64,000 nucleotides of DNA, taken from Pectinophora gossypiella (lineage: Eukaryota > Arthropoda > Insecta > Lepidoptera > Gelechiidae). The stretch is taken from the NCBI RefSeq assembly GCF_024362695.1, contig NC_065419.1, positions 3,162,678 to 3,226,677 on the forward strand, in the 5' to 3' direction. Made by a program: the position numbers and the translations under genes. The notes beneath the pieces were generated by a model, which searched no databases, was not told where the DNA came from, and was given only the letters and a program-made list of their open reading frames with translations. Positions 49,037 through 59,236 of the stretch are shown one piece after another. How positions within the stretch are numbered: position 1 is the first letter of the stretch; every line of letters begins with the position of its first letter.

Positions 49037-49305
49037 GAGAACATCTTCTCCCTAGCATTATCCCGTTTTTCACAGTATCTGCTTACCTAACCTGAAGATT
49101 TGACAGGTCCGATTTTACAGAAGCGACTGCCTGTCTGACCTTCCAACTCGTGAAGGGAAAGCCAGCCCAATACAGGTTAGGTCACATACCTCCGAAAATG
49201 CATTTCTTGGGTATGTGGGCTCACGATGTTTTTCTTCACCGCTGAGCGCGTGATAATAATTTATGATCCAAACATGAATTTGAAAATAAATTCGACAATC
49301 ATTGG
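49037..49305 (-). mobile_element. SINE copy 3, body part (split by LTR element)
   Basis: Body of the SINE family (GAAGATTTGACAGGTCCGAT, CCAGCCCAATACAGGTTAGG, GTGATAATAATTTATGATCC, TTCGACAATC ATTGG). It stops at ATTGG where the LTR element begins; the tRNA head continues at 53585. Confidence 0.82.
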
Positions 49306-49433
49306 TATTATATATTAGGTTAAGTGATGTTGTCTTGGCAGAATGTTAAGTTGTCTTTGTTTTTTCATACTAGTGTTTTTAAAAAAAATAAAAGTCAGTT
49401 TTGCTTCTGATCTCACTGTGTTTGTATTTTATA
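49306..49433 (+). repeat. 5' LTR, 128 bp
   Basis: Starts TATTATATATTAGGTTAAGT and ends TTTGTATTTTATA. Lacks the usual TG..CA ends. Identical to the 3' LTR. Confidence 0.88.
49387..49399 (+). promoter_or_regulatory. LTR core: AATAAA directly before TCAGT initiator
   Basis: AATAAA (49387-49392) is followed two bases later by TCAGT (49395-49399), the arthropod initiator motif. Repeated at 53533-53545 in the 3' LTR. Suggests transcription starts near the A of TCAGT, downstream of the poly(A) hexamer. Confidence 0.5.
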
Positions 49434-49450
49434 TTGGCGACTTCGGAATA
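49434..49450 (+). other. Putative primer-binding site
   Basis: TTGGCGACTTCGGAATA lies directly after the 5' LTR, where reverse transcription is primed by a host tRNA. The matching tRNA was not identified. Confidence 0.45.
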
Positions 49451-49461
49451 ATCGAGGAATT

Positions 49462-52400
49462 ATGGCTGTGAACATTTCAAATGTGGTATTTCCGGGACCG
49501 TTTAACCCAAAAACTGATAAGTGGTGTGATTATAAGGAACAATTGTTGTGTGCACTCGACGCCGCGGGCGTGGGTGAAGCTAACCTCAACAAAGGACGAT
49601 CGCTATTCCTTGCTCAGTGCGGAAAAGATACATTTGCGTTAATTGCGTCGTTGTTAGTTCCTAAACGCCCCACGGAAGTGTCCCTAGAGGAGATCTTTAT
49701 TGTTTTGGACCGATTTTATGAACCGGAGGTGAACGAAATACTACAGGCGGGAAAATTTTACAAACGTCAACAGTTACAAAATGAAAGCGTGCAGGATTTT
49801 GTGGCGGCTATAAGTTTAATAGGTTCGAAGTGTAATTTCATGGATTTGAAACGACAGTTGAGAGACCGTTTAGTGCTAGGGGTGCGGGACGATAGATTGA
49901 GGCGTGATTTGTTGAAAAAGAAGGATCTAACATACGAGATTGCGTTACAAACATGTCTAGACTATCAAGTGGTGTGTCCGGAGTTATACCCAGTGGCTGT
50001 AACTAACGCGTCAAAGCAAACTCCGTCCAATGTCACCGACTATCATGAACCAATGGACATTGGTAGTGTGAAAACAATGGGATGTAGTCGATGTGCGCGT
50101 GCACACAAGTCAGGCGAACGATGTCCCTTCGTAAAAGCGAAATGCTTCTATTGTAAGAAGTTTGGTCATATCGCTGCAGCTTGTAACCGGAAGCCGGGCA
50201 AGGTGCATCAGGTGGAGACAGAAGAAGACAGTGCTGACGCCTCAGCGGTGGTGGAGAACATGATGGGCATATATGTCTGCAGGGACCGTTACGTGCCGCC
50301 AATAACGACCGAGGTCACGATTGATGGAGCTGCAGTCATGATGGAAGTGGACTCGGGGGCTTCACGTACCATCATGTCAGAAGAGACATACAACAAGTTG
50401 TGGTCGTCACCCCCACCTCTGCGGCCAACTAATTTGAAACTGGTGACATGGACTCAAGATGTTTTAAAAGTAGTAGGACTGGCAGACGTACGTGTCTGGT
50501 TGGGAAATGTAGAAGCACAGTGCGAGCTGGTGGTGGTGTCAGGCAAAGGGCCAAACTTGCTGGGCCGGAATTGGTTCCAAGCATTAAATCTACAAGTGGC
50601 GGGACTATGCTGGTCAGAAGAAGAGATTGAACAGTACAAAATAGATTTCCCTGAAGTATTTAAGGAAGGGCTGGGTGAATACAAAGGCCCGAAAGTATCA
50701 CTGCATATACGGCCAGATGCAAAACCACGCTTTATGAAAGCTCGACCAGTGCCGTACCCTCTGAGGAAAAAGGTGACAGACGAACTCAGAAGGATGGAGG
50801 AAGAGGGAGTATTGACACCAATCAGATATTCAGAGTGGGCATCACCCGTAACGCCGCGCATGAAAGAGGATGGCTCGGTACGCATCTGCGGGGATTATCG
50901 GTCGACGGTGAATGCTGCGATTGATACCGACATCTACCCGCTGCCGACACCAGTCGAGGCATTTGTAAATCTTAGCGGAGGTAGAATATTCAGCAAGCTG
51001 GACCTGAAACATGCATATACACAGATGAAAGTGGATGAGGAAACAGCGATGTTGCTGACACTGAACACGACGATTGGCTTAATGAGAGTGAACCGCCTAG
51101 CTTTTGGGGTGAGTGCGGCCCCTGCGATTTTCCAACGCATCATGTCCTCTGCCCTTGCGGGAATGAAGGGAGTCGCGTGCCTGCTAGATGATATCGCGAT
51201 AACTGGAGCTACAATGGAAGAACACGATCGACGGTTGAGGGAAGTTCTACAGAAACTGCAGGATATGGGACTACGGCTAAATATGAAAAAATGCGTATTC
51301 GCAGCAAATAGTATCGCATTTCTAGGCCATATGATTGATGCGGAGGGCGTCCACCCGTCACCGATGAAAGTCAAGGAGATAAAGGAGAAACCAGCTCCGA
51401 CGAACAGAGAGACGTTGCGTGCTTTCTTAGGGTTATACAATTACTATGAAAAATTTTTACCAGACAAAAGCACCATACTAGAGCCATTGTACAGATTGCT
51501 GGAATCAAAAAGGGAATGGACTTGGAAGGAAAAGGAGCAGGAAGCATTCGAAGAGGCAAAACGCTTACTATCGTCGGACCTCACATTAGTAGGATACGAT
51601 CTACAGAAAGAACTTCTTCTGATTTGTGATTCATCTGAGTATGGACTGGGAGCGATAATTGCACATGTGATGGAAGACGGATCGGAGCGTCCGGTGATGA
51701 TGGCCTCACGCACATTGCAAGCGCATGAGAGGCGCTATGGGCAAATAGATAAGGAGGCCCTTGCAATTATATTCGGATTGACGAAATTTCATGAATTCTT
51801 GTCTGGTCGGAAATTTTGTATAGTGACAGATCACAAGCCCTTGGTTGGGTTATTCAACCCAGCGAAACCCATACCAGAACAGATTACACCAAGAATGTTA
51901 CGCTGGTCATTGAAACTCGCTTCGTATGACTATACAATAAAATATAGACCAGGGAAGCTGATCGGCAATGCAGACGCATTAAGCAGATGGACCGCCGCAG
52001 ATACGGCGAGCGTGAAGGAAGAGGCACTGCGAGAAGTAATGCTGCTGGAGGAACAACCCACAGGTTGGAATCTGGATGCGGTTAGAATTGCAGAAGAGAC
52101 TAGAAAGGACCCGGTTTTGCAAAGAGTGATGTTCCACGTGATACATGGTTGGCCACGGAAGAACACAGATCCAGACCTGCAGGCTTTTTGGGCCCGACGA
52201 GAGGCTCTTTCACACAATAAAGAATGCTTATTGTGGTGCAATAGAGTCGTGGTACCCTCGGCCATAAAAGAAGAGGTGTTAAAAATTTTACATGTTCCAC
52301 ATGCTGGGATAGTCCAGACGAAAATGTATGCCAGAGGGTATGTATGGTGGGTGAACATTGATCGGGATATAGAAAACTTGGTCGCTGGGTGTGAACAGTG

Positions 52401-53274
52401 CCAAGAAGTACGTAATAACCCACCAAAAGACCCGCAGATTTGGATTACTGCAGATAAGCCATGGAGCCGTGTCCACATAGATTTCGCTGGGCCCTTTGAA
52501 GGCAAGACATTCTTAGTCTTGATAGACAGTTATAGCAAATGGTTTGAAGCCGAGATAGTCCAAACAATGAGCAGTAGCACAGTGGTAACGGTACTCAGGA
52601 AAATTTTTACTGCACAAGGATTACCAGATGTGATTGTCTCGGATAATGGCAGAGCATTCACATCCGAGGAGTTCAACATGTTCCTGAAAAAGAATGGAAT
52701 TAAGCACCTATATTCTCCGCCATATCACCCGGCGACAAATGGTCAAATAGAACGAGCGATCCAGACTTTTAAAAATAAGATGAAGAAGCTGACGCCTTTG
52801 AATTTACAGTGGCAGGAGAAGCTCTGTAAGGTGTTATTCTATTTAAGAACTGTCCCAAATAGTGCGACGAATAAAACCCCTGCAGAAGTATTGAATGGAC
52901 GCAAATATAGGACGGCAGTGTCAGCCCTGCACCCAGATTCAATGCCCAGTCAAGCAGACCAGCAGCGCGAGGCGGCGTCGCGGCGCCGACCGGCGCGTAG
53001 CTTCAGTGTAGGACAACCGGTGCTGATACATATGTACGGGCCGGGGGAGAAATGGCTCAGGGCCACAGTAACAACTGTGGAAGGACCTACCACCTATAGG
53101 GTGAGGACGGAAGATGGAGAGCTGCATCGTCGACATGCAGACCAAATGTTAAATAGACCGGCGAGGCGAACTACTGATAATGACAACAACAACTCGGATG
53201 AGTCACAAGATCCTCCCATAGTGCTCCCTCCCCCTGAACTATGGCGTGACATGATTGGGATACCTGATGAGTGA
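49462..53274 (+). CDS. Ty3-type gag-pol polyprotein, 1270 aa, single intact frame
   Basis: Makes the structural proteins and enzymes of the element. Order seen: gag-like N-terminus (1-205); one zinc knuckle CFYCKKFGHIAAAC at 228-241, preceded by a second Cys cluster; retropepsin with D297-S-G-A; reverse transcriptase with KLDLKHAYTQM and the active-site LLDDI at 574-578; RNase H with CDSSEYGLGA near 722; integrase zinc finger H944, H947, CEQC at 976-979; integrase core D1007, D1061, E1097 (35 residues between the last two); and a C-terminal tail to 1270. Every catalytic residue is present. Gag and pol are in one frame with no stop or shift between them, so stoichiometry must be set some other way. 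Closest in style to pol proteins annotated as K02A2.6-like. Confidence 0.93.
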   Translation: MAVNISNVVFPGPFNPKTDKWCDYKEQLLCALDAAGVGEANLNKGRSLFLAQCGKDTFALIASLLVPKRPTEVSLEEIFIVLDRFYEPEVNEILQAGKFYKRQQLQNESVQDFVAAISLIGSKCNFMDLKRQLRDRLVLGVRDDRLRRDLLKKKDLTYEIALQTCLDYQVVCPELYPVAVTNASKQTPSNVTDYHEPMDIGSVKTMGCSRCARAHKSGERCPFVKAKCFYCKKFGHIAAACNRKPGKVHQVETEEDSADASAVVENMMGIYVCRDRYVPPITTEVTIDGAAVMMEVDSGASRTIMSEETYNKLWSSPPPLRPTNLKLVTWTQDVLKVVGLADVRVWLGNVEAQCELVVVSGKGPNLLGRNWFQALNLQVAGLCWSEEEIEQYKIDFPEVFKEGLGEYKGPKVSLHIRPDAKPRFMKARPVPYPLRKKVTDELRRMEEEGVLTPIRYSEWASPVTPRMKEDGSVRICGDYRSTVNAAIDTDIYPLPTPVEAFVNLSGGRIFSKLDLKHAYTQMKVDEETAMLLTLNTTIGLMRVNRLAFGVSAAPAIFQRIMSSALAGMKGVACLLDDIAITGATMEEHDRRLREVLQKLQDMGLRLNMKKCVFAANSIAFLGHMIDAEGVHPSPMKVKEIKEKPAPTNRETLRAFLGLYNYYEKFLPDKSTILEPLYRLLESKREWTWKEKEQEAFEEAKRLLSSDLTLVGYDLQKELLLICDSSEYGLGAIIAHVMEDGSERPVMMASRTLQAHERRYGQIDKEALAIIFGLTKFHEFLSGRKFCIVTDHKPLVGLFNPAKPIPEQITPRMLRWSLKLASYDYTIKYRPGKLIGNADALSRWTAADTASVKEEALREVMLLEEQPTGWNLDAVRIAEETRKDPVLQRVMFHVIHGWPRKNTDPDLQAFWARREALSHNKECLLWCNRVVVPSAIKEEVLKILHVPHAGIVQTKMYARGYVWWVNIDRDIENLVAGCEQCQEVRNNPPKDPQIWITADKPWSRVHIDFAGPFEGKTFLVLIDSYSKWFEAEIVQTMSSSTVVTVLRKIFTAQGLPDVIVSDNGRAFTSEEFNMFLKKNGIKHLYSPPYHPATNGQIERAIQTFKNKMKKLTPLNLQWQEKLCKVLFYLRTVPNSATNKTPAEVLNGRKYRTAVSALHPDSMPSQADQQREAASRRRPARSFSVGQPVLIHMYGPGEKWLRATVTTVEGPTTYRVRTEDGELHRRHADQMLNRPARRTTDNDNNNSDESQDPPIVLPPPELWRDMIGIPDE

Positions 53275-53439
53275 TTTGAAGTAGGAAATGGCAAGTAAGG
53301 GTCTTGGTTGTGATGATAATTTAGAATTTTGTTTATTTTTCATGAAAATTATGATTGTTACGTTTAATTAAGAAAGAGTCTGTAATCTAAGAGTAAATTA
53401 GTTAGAGGCATATTTAATTTTGTGAAAACCATTGATAAT

Positions 53440-53449
53440 GAGAGAGAGG
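53440..53449 (+). other. Polypurine tract
   Basis: GAGAGAGAGG just before the 3' LTR, the usual start of plus-strand DNA synthesis. Confidence 0.6.
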
Positions 53450-53451
53450 TA

Positions 53452-53579
53452 TATTATATATTAGGTTAAGTGATGTTGTCTTGGCAGAATGTTAAGTTGT
53501 CTTTGTTTTTTCATACTAGTGTTTTTAAAAAAAATAAAAGTCAGTTTTGCTTCTGATCTCACTGTGTTTGTATTTTATA
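53452..53579 (+). repeat. 3' LTR, 128 bp
   Basis: Identical to the 5' LTR over all 128 bases. Confidence 0.88.
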
Positions 53580-53584
53580 ATTGG

Positions 53585-53668
53585 TTTAGGCCTGTGCAAG
53601 ATTCTAACCTGCAACCTCAAAGTGAGAGGCAAGCGTTCTACCAACTGGGCTACCTGGGCTCTTCGCTG
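53585..53668 (-). mobile_element. SINE copy 3, tRNA-like head (split by LTR element)
   Basis: Minus strand with A-box-like AGCCCAGTTGGTAGAACGC and a B box decayed to GGTTAGAATC. It completes the SINE body that ends at 49305. Confidence 0.8.
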
Positions 53669-54271
53669 GATTTCGAAAGAGAACGCCACATAAAATTCTT
53701 ACGTTTAGCATCTTGCCGACTAGGAGTCGAAGTGGACGCCATGGCCAATATCGGTCGGATATCACCATCATCATCATCAATATTAACATACAGCCTATAC
53801 ATACATGTACATTTCATTCTGAACTCGGTCATCCATTACCAACCAAAGATGGTTAGCATCATACTTCTATGTTACAGACGACTAGTTAGCCAAAACAGTT
53901 GCTATCCAATAACAAAAAGTAAAATTATAATAAATATAAATTAAAAAAAGAAAACATTTCCAAATGATTTTAACACTACACTTTTATAAATCATAATGTA
54001 ACTTGAATAATTCTATGTCGACACATGCAGTGCTTAAAAATTACTTTCATTTATATGAGCAATATCATGTACCCACTTTAGAACCCTGTCACATTAACAT
54101 ATTTGATGTTTACTGTTATTTACAGTTCAAATTGTGAAGAAACTTAATATAACATGGTTCTCAAGTTTAAGTGACCCAACCCAACATGGGTAGACCAAAA
54201 CACTTTTTATAACTAAAGTATCATGTTCTCTTTTCTGATTATGCAGCTTTCCAATAAGCTAAAATAACAAT
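53669..54271. other. No gene seen
   Basis: Short CATCATCATC run near 53765, otherwise AT-rich with no recognised element. Ends at the poly(A) signal of the Nudix gene. Confidence 0.4.
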
Positions 54272-54277
54272 TTTATT
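54272..54277 (-). terminator. Poly(A) signal AATAAA of the Nudix gene
   Basis: Minus-strand AATAAA about 90 bases beyond the stop codon, inside ACCTAAATAAAATTG. Confidence 0.55.
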
Positions 54278-54363
54278 TAGGTGACAGTTTCCAAGAGTCC
54301 CCATTACCTAGCCATTACCTGTCTGACCAAGCAGATTCAATCATTTCAAAAGTATTCAATTAC

Positions 54364-55047
54364 TTATAATTTTGAAAGCATTGTAAGCTCGCTTAGGGTG
54401 AATTTTTTTCTCAAAAAATCGACTCTATACACATTTTCTGGAAGTAAACACTGCAAAAACAAGTGTGTTATTAATCCAGTAATACCCCATATTTTATGTT
54501 TACCGTACATATACACGGGTAGAGGAGGTTTGAACTCCAAATGAGCATGGTTCTCAGTATTGCACAGAGCTGATATAGGGACGGTGAATATCTCTTCCAC
54601 TTCTTGGGGATTGGGCGTGAGCTTGTCCATTTTGAAATTCTTGATCTCCCCAATAACTGGCGTGATGAGCATATCCTTGTTACGGCCTTGGATACCTGAC
54701 ATTTGGCCCCAAACATCCACGTCTTCCCGGGCGACCCCAATCTCTTCTTCTGTCTCCCTGAGCGCGGTTTCAACCACGCTTTCGTTATTATCCATCTTCC
54801 CGCCAGGAAAAGACACCTGTCCTTTGTGTATCTTCAAGTTCATTGACCTCTTAGTATACAGGATATGGACTTCATCACCAACAACACATAGTGGAACGAG
54901 GACCGAAGCGAGAGTCGTGGGTTTTTCTTCGAAGAATGCTAGGGTCGGTAGTTCTTTCACACGGGCCACACATCGCTCTCTGGAGGAACTGGACAGTAAC
55001 ACTTTTGGGGAGAAAGACATTGTGTATTTAAAAAAAGATGTTGTCAT
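54364..55047 (-). CDS. Nudix hydrolase, NUDT7/NUDT8-type CoA diphosphatase, peroxisomal
   Basis: A complete 227-residue single-exon protein. The Nudix box is perfect: G83-x5-E89-x7-R97-E98-T-E-E101-E102-I-G104-V105, where the Glu residues bind the catalytic divalent metal. It is preceded by LYTKRSMNLKIHKGQVSFPGG, which fits the CoA-diphosphatase signature (LLTxRxxxLRxHxGQxxFPGG), so the likely reaction is CoA or acyl-CoA to acyl-phosphopantetheine plus 3',5'-ADP. The C-terminus is Ser-Lys-Leu, a type 1 peroxisomal signal, matching NUDT7 rather than mitochondrial NUDT8. Start is taken as the first Met; a second Met at residue 10 is possible. A 9-codon upstream reading frame (ATG near 55060) overlaps the start. 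The only clear housekeeping gene in the window. Confidence 0.9.
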   Translation of the reverse strand: MTTSFFKYTMSFSPKVLLSSSSRERCVARVKELPTLAFFEEKPTTLASVLVPLCVVGDEVHILYTKRSMNLKIHKGQVSFPGGKMDNNESVVETALRETEEEIGVAREDVDVWGQMSGIQGRNKDMLITPVIGEIKNFKMDKLTPNPQEVEEIFTVPISALCNTENHAHLEFKPPLPVYMYGKHKIWGITGLITHLFLQCLLPENVYRVDFLRKKFTLSELTMLSKL

Positions 55048-55069
55048 TTAAAAACATGGCCTTTTGGAA

Positions 55070-56640
55070 GTCCAAAGTTGAAACTATACGTTTACAGAAC
55101 CACCGAACCAAAATGTTGTTTTTGACAATGACAGTGACATTTATGACGTTTGTTATCAGCTGTTTCTAGAGTGGTCTATTTACCGATTTTTCAATAGACT
55201 GCACTGAACGATGATTAAAGATTAATTGGTTTTTAAAGATTGATTTTATTTTTATATTAAAAAAAAATAAGTATAACCGTTAATAATTTAAAAGAAAACT
55301 AAATTTGTTGGTATATTTAAAAGAAAAACTGAAAATTCGCTCGTAAAATGGAACACATTCAAAGTTGAAACTGAAAAATTATTGGTCTTTGTATCATAAT
55401 CATTCATGGGCACTATTATAGTAGTAGTAGTACTATTATACATCGCAGTACAACCATAGATAAGTGTATTATACTAGCGTACAGTACACTACACTGCGGA
55501 TTTGAGCCCCTTGCACTTGCATCTTAAGTGCAGTTTTCCCTAACATACTTGGCACGCACGACCACGCTATGATACATACGCCTCACTACTCATCACGTTC
55601 GTGTAACAAAAAGCTCGGTGAGGCGTGGAAACTTAATTCATCTTCCTCCAGTAGCTCCAAATCAGATGGCCCGATTTGGTGGCGGTTTCTTTTGTTTTTG
55701 CGAGAAGGTTCAATGATATGATTGAAGGATCCAGGATGACCAGGTGTTCACCTCGGCGTGACAATAAATAAATACTCTGATAAGCATAAGAGTCAATCAT
55801 TATTTTTCGCTTTATAAAGGCAATTTCTCTTCGTCGGGGTTTTTTTTTCAAATATCGGGTGGCGCGTGTTGTGCGGAATAATAGGCATTCTCATAGAAAC
55901 ACAATACTTAGACGACGATTTACTTTAAATTCTAGCACACAAAAACAATCAGCAAAAAAACCATTTAATCACTCTAAATACTTATTGTTGGTGTGAAGGA
56001 AGTGCCCAATTTACTGAACAACTTGAATTCGTGGGAAGTTTCAAAGATTATTAATTTCGACAATAATATGTCGCATGCATAATGCCTCATGTCATAATAA
56101 AGGAAATCCTAAATGCAGGCTGATGCAAACAAATTGCAGGGAAATAATTATTTAACCAATCTTATTGCTTGGGTGTCTTGTATTAAGTGAAAACATCATT
56201 CAGCACAGACTAGACACTCCATTCAAAAATCTCCCTTAGACTGCCCAACGCGTTAATGTGAGTGAGACAGACAATCTGCAGGCTTTCGACGGCCCATTTA
56301 GAAGGGAAATAACCTCAAGTTCTATACACTTTATAGGTACACCATACACTTGATTAAAGCGATAAGTGCTTCCGCGTAGCTGACAAATTAATTTTAGATA
56401 TAATTGGCTATTTCTGTAATTCGTTGTAATCCTAAGCACCTACCTATTAGTCAGGTATTTTCCTGTCTAAAAACAAGGAAAACAGTTCCATTTATCGCCT
56501 TTATACTCATCTACTTATTTACAAGGCTTTATTATCTTTTACATTTTTCAGTTGAAAAAATGTATTTTCGACTTAAGGTTCCTTTCAAACCTTGAAAATG
56601 ATGTCCTCTTCATCATGACCGACGGAATTACTCCGCCAAG
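55070..56640. other. No gene seen
   Basis: Upstream of the Nudix gene, so its promoter should lie in the first few hundred bases, but no TATA or initiator is clear. The rest is AT-rich without recognised elements. Confidence 0.4.
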
Positions 56641-56653
56641 CATCAGCATCATA

Positions 56654-56847
56654 TACAGGGTGTAAGTGACATCGTAACAAATACTGAGGGGGACGATTCA
56701 GGTCATTATTCTGAGTTAATATCAAGAGGAATTTTCCATCGCAAAAGTATAAAAATATATTTTTTTAAATACATGAATTTTGCGACGGAAAATTCACGAT
56801 CGGAATCATCGCCCTCAGTATTCGTTACGATGTCACTAACACCCTGT
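56654..56847. repeat. Palindromic MITE, copy 11 (outside the Kazal array)
   Basis: Ends TACAGGGTGTAAGTGACATC and, inverted, GATGTCACTAACACCCTGT. Arms GTTAATATCAAGAGGAATTT and a partial complement. Shows the family is genome-wide, not confined to the duplicated segment. Confidence 0.75.
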
Positions 56848-57002
56848 TATATGACGCTTCGCACCTATTCGTACGTAATATGTGTAATACCTACCTACAC
56901 CTACTCCCTTCATCTTATCTCATGAGATTAAGTAACTTGTTTACACAGGTAATCAATCATAATATAATGATTACAGTTTTACAGTAAACATTCAATTATC
57001 AG

Positions 57003-57065
57003 CCATCATGGTCTAGTGGTTAGAGCGATCTAATTATGAGGTCCGAGTTCGATTCCCGACATTGT
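57003..57065 (+). repeat. tRNA-like SINE head
   Basis: A-box-like TGGTCTAGTGGTTAGAGCG and B box GAGTTCGATTCCC at tRNA spacing. The acceptor ends do not pair, so a SINE head or tRNA pseudogene rather than a working tRNA. Confidence 0.5.
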
Positions 57066-57797
57066 CGAAATCACTTTGTGCGTCTTTCATTTGTTTAACC
57101 TCAATGAGGGACTTTCCAGGCTACGTTCCAAAAAAAATACAGATGGCACCATGTCACATTAACTTTTTTGACAAATTGAACTGTAAGTCTCACTAAATGT
57201 CAAATATGTTAGTGGGACAGAGTCCTAAAGTGGGTACATTATATTGCTCATGACTGTACCTAGTTAAGAGTCTTTTGTAAATATTTCCTTTTATTTTAGT
57301 GCAATAAAGTATATTTGTATTGCATTTTATTGTATGGGAAACGGGAAATAGCACCACTGTAGCGCAAATTGCCGCCAAGTAATTTATGCCGAACTTAACG
57401 GAAAACCTTGGACGGACAAAGGGTATTGTTTCGAGACGGCACCAAGCAGCAGGTTTAAATAGACCTCTGACATTAATAACTCTACGTTCTTTTCTGTACT
57501 CCTGTTAACGTGTACCAGGGTTGATAAAGGCGGTCATTGATCTCACCAGCCACACGAGAGAAGAACGTGTAACTATGCAAAATTGCATGTTGATCGGTGT
57601 AGTTTGGATTCTGATGATCTAAAAACTAAAAATGAAAAGCAAATACTTACTAAACTTACTTTACGTTGTAGCACACCACAGACACTTCATACAAACAACT
57701 TCGTTTTACACAGACACCACACATTGACGTAAACGTACACGCGCGTCTGTGTGTGTCACGTCTGACGCCATACGATTCAAGTCTAAACTAAGTTCGA
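57066..57797. other. No gene seen
   Basis: Includes the block TTTTGTAAATATTTCCTTTT to GCAATAAAGTATATTTG near 57270-57320, which also occurs at 16750, 28810 and 38540 and is probably the end of a dispersed element. Otherwise nothing recognised. Confidence 0.4.
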
Positions 57798-57816
57798 GGG
57801 GGGGGGGGGGGGGGGG
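57798..57816 (+). repeat. Poly-G tract, 19 G
   Basis: Nineteen G followed by TGGGG. Its length may be uncertain because such runs sequence poorly. Confidence 0.8.
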
Positions 57817-58079
57817 TGGGGTAAACCTAGCTCAGACGCTGGTGGGGAGCGGAGAGTTGCCGTTCTATACGTAGTATTGTTCCTTATTATATGGTTATAG
57901 TTAATATTATTACATAGATAAGATCACGCCTCTTACCCGTGGGGGTAGGCAAGGACCACAGAATTCTGCTTACTACGATCCTGACATACCACTTTCGCTT
58001 CTTTCACTCTCATGGAAATCTTCATGCAAGTTCGCTGGTTACAGTACTTTTTATATTAATATTAGCAAATACTAGGTAA

Positions 58080-58265
58080 ATTGGCAAGATGGGAAGATAA
58101 CAGATGGACTAAGATGGTATGCGATATCGAGGCAGACCACCAGCCTGGTGGTCGGTGACATTGTGTGATGAGACTTGCACAGGACCGGAAAGGATGGCGT
58201 GAAAGAGAGGAGGCTTATACCCAGCAGTGGGTGGACATAGGCTGAGTAGATAGATAGATAGCTAA
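58080..58265 (+). mobile_element. 3' end of a non-LTR retrotransposon (RTE/CR1-type tail)
   Basis: The plus strand reads RGRPPAWWSVTLCDE and, after a stop, KREEAYTQQWVDIG, matching the usual end of insect non-LTR ORF2 (GRPPxRWxDDI ... AYxQQW). It closes with a short ATAG repeat as the 3' tail. A 5'-truncated dead copy. Confidence 0.7.
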
Positions 58266-59054
58266 GTATAATAATTACCTACAATTTTCTTATTTCAAAG
58301 TGCAAAATATCTCTTCAGCCTCACGACCATTTCCTTTGCATTTTAATTTAAAAGCACAGACTATGGCTACTCCTACTAAACATACTCTAAAAATAATTAA
58401 AGTAGGGGTAATAAGTAATTAAGGTATTTTTGAAGGGCTCTTCGTAAAATAGATAAGTTGTTAAAATGTAAATCCTCGATATTAGGACCACCGTGGAATA
58501 CTAAATAGGTAGATATGCCTATTGTTCGAAATTATTCGCATTTATTCCTAACTACCTCCTCAGATCAAATGTCTCTTTGAAATAGGCGGTAAAAAAATAA
58601 AAATAGTTCTAGAAATTAAAAAAATAAAAGAAAAACAGATAAATAAAAATGATTTAGTTAATCTATTCTATGTTATGTGAAGCTTGTGTACAAAGTTATT
58701 CAATACTTACCTATGTTTGATTGTCTTGTATATCAAAGTGTTGTTTTTATCTTTAACTTGTTTAAAATGTCTTTGGAAAATCGAACGGAAATTATAGATA
58801 ACGCTTCTGTTTAGTTAATGTATACTATAAAAGACCTACAGTGCAGTGAAAGTTCGTATCCTGCGAGCATAGCCGCTTCAAGTCTCATACGCTGCGGTAT
58901 TGCAAACGTAAAAATAAAACATAATGGATTACAAACTTCTTGGTAAGTTTTTGTTTCTTTTGTTCTAACAATATTTGCGCTCCCACGTTTTTTTATTCGC
59001 GTCTTAGGTGACGGGTGATTCCTGCACATACTTTATTTTATTTTAGTTTCACTC
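58266..59054. other. No gene seen
   Basis: AT-rich, no recognised feature up to the BEL element. Confidence 0.4.
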
Positions 59055-59236
59055 TGTTGGCAACACCAACAATAAAATATTATTTTTTTTATTATTGTGG
59101 CAACTTTAAAATCGCTCTCTCTTCCTCCTTCAACGCCATCAAGATGTAACGTGTAACATGTCGTGTGCAAGAAAATAAATATTTTTCTAATACTTTCAAC
59201 ATCGTCTTTGACTACGACCAACCGCAGACCCTAACA
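59055..59236 (+). repeat. Candidate 5' LTR of BEL/Pao element, about 182 bp
   Basis: Starts TGTTGGCAACACC and ends CCCTAACA, giving inverted TGTT/AACA ends, with two AATAAA inside. TGGTCCTTCGAA follows directly, where a primer site is expected. The second LTR lies beyond the window, so the ends cannot be confirmed. Confidence 0.5.

Larger units (their letters stand above)
49306..53579 (+). mobile_element. Ty3-type LTR retrotransposon, intact, 4274 bp
   Basis: Two 128-bp LTRs (49306-49433, 53452-53579) are identical base for base. The 5-bp duplication ATTGG stands at 49301-49305 and 53580-53584. One gag-pol frame of 1270 codons is intact, a putative primer-binding region starts TTGGCGAC right after the 5' LTR, and a purine tract (GAGAGAGAGG) precedes the 3' LTR. 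Very short LTRs and domain order RT-RNaseH-integrase suggest the Mag clade of Ty3/gypsy; the clade is inference. Probably a very recent insertion. Confidence 0.92.

Noticed and set aside
57003..57065. Functional tRNA gene
   Set aside because: A and B boxes are present but the acceptor stem does not pair and no terminator T run follows at the right place; better as a SINE head.
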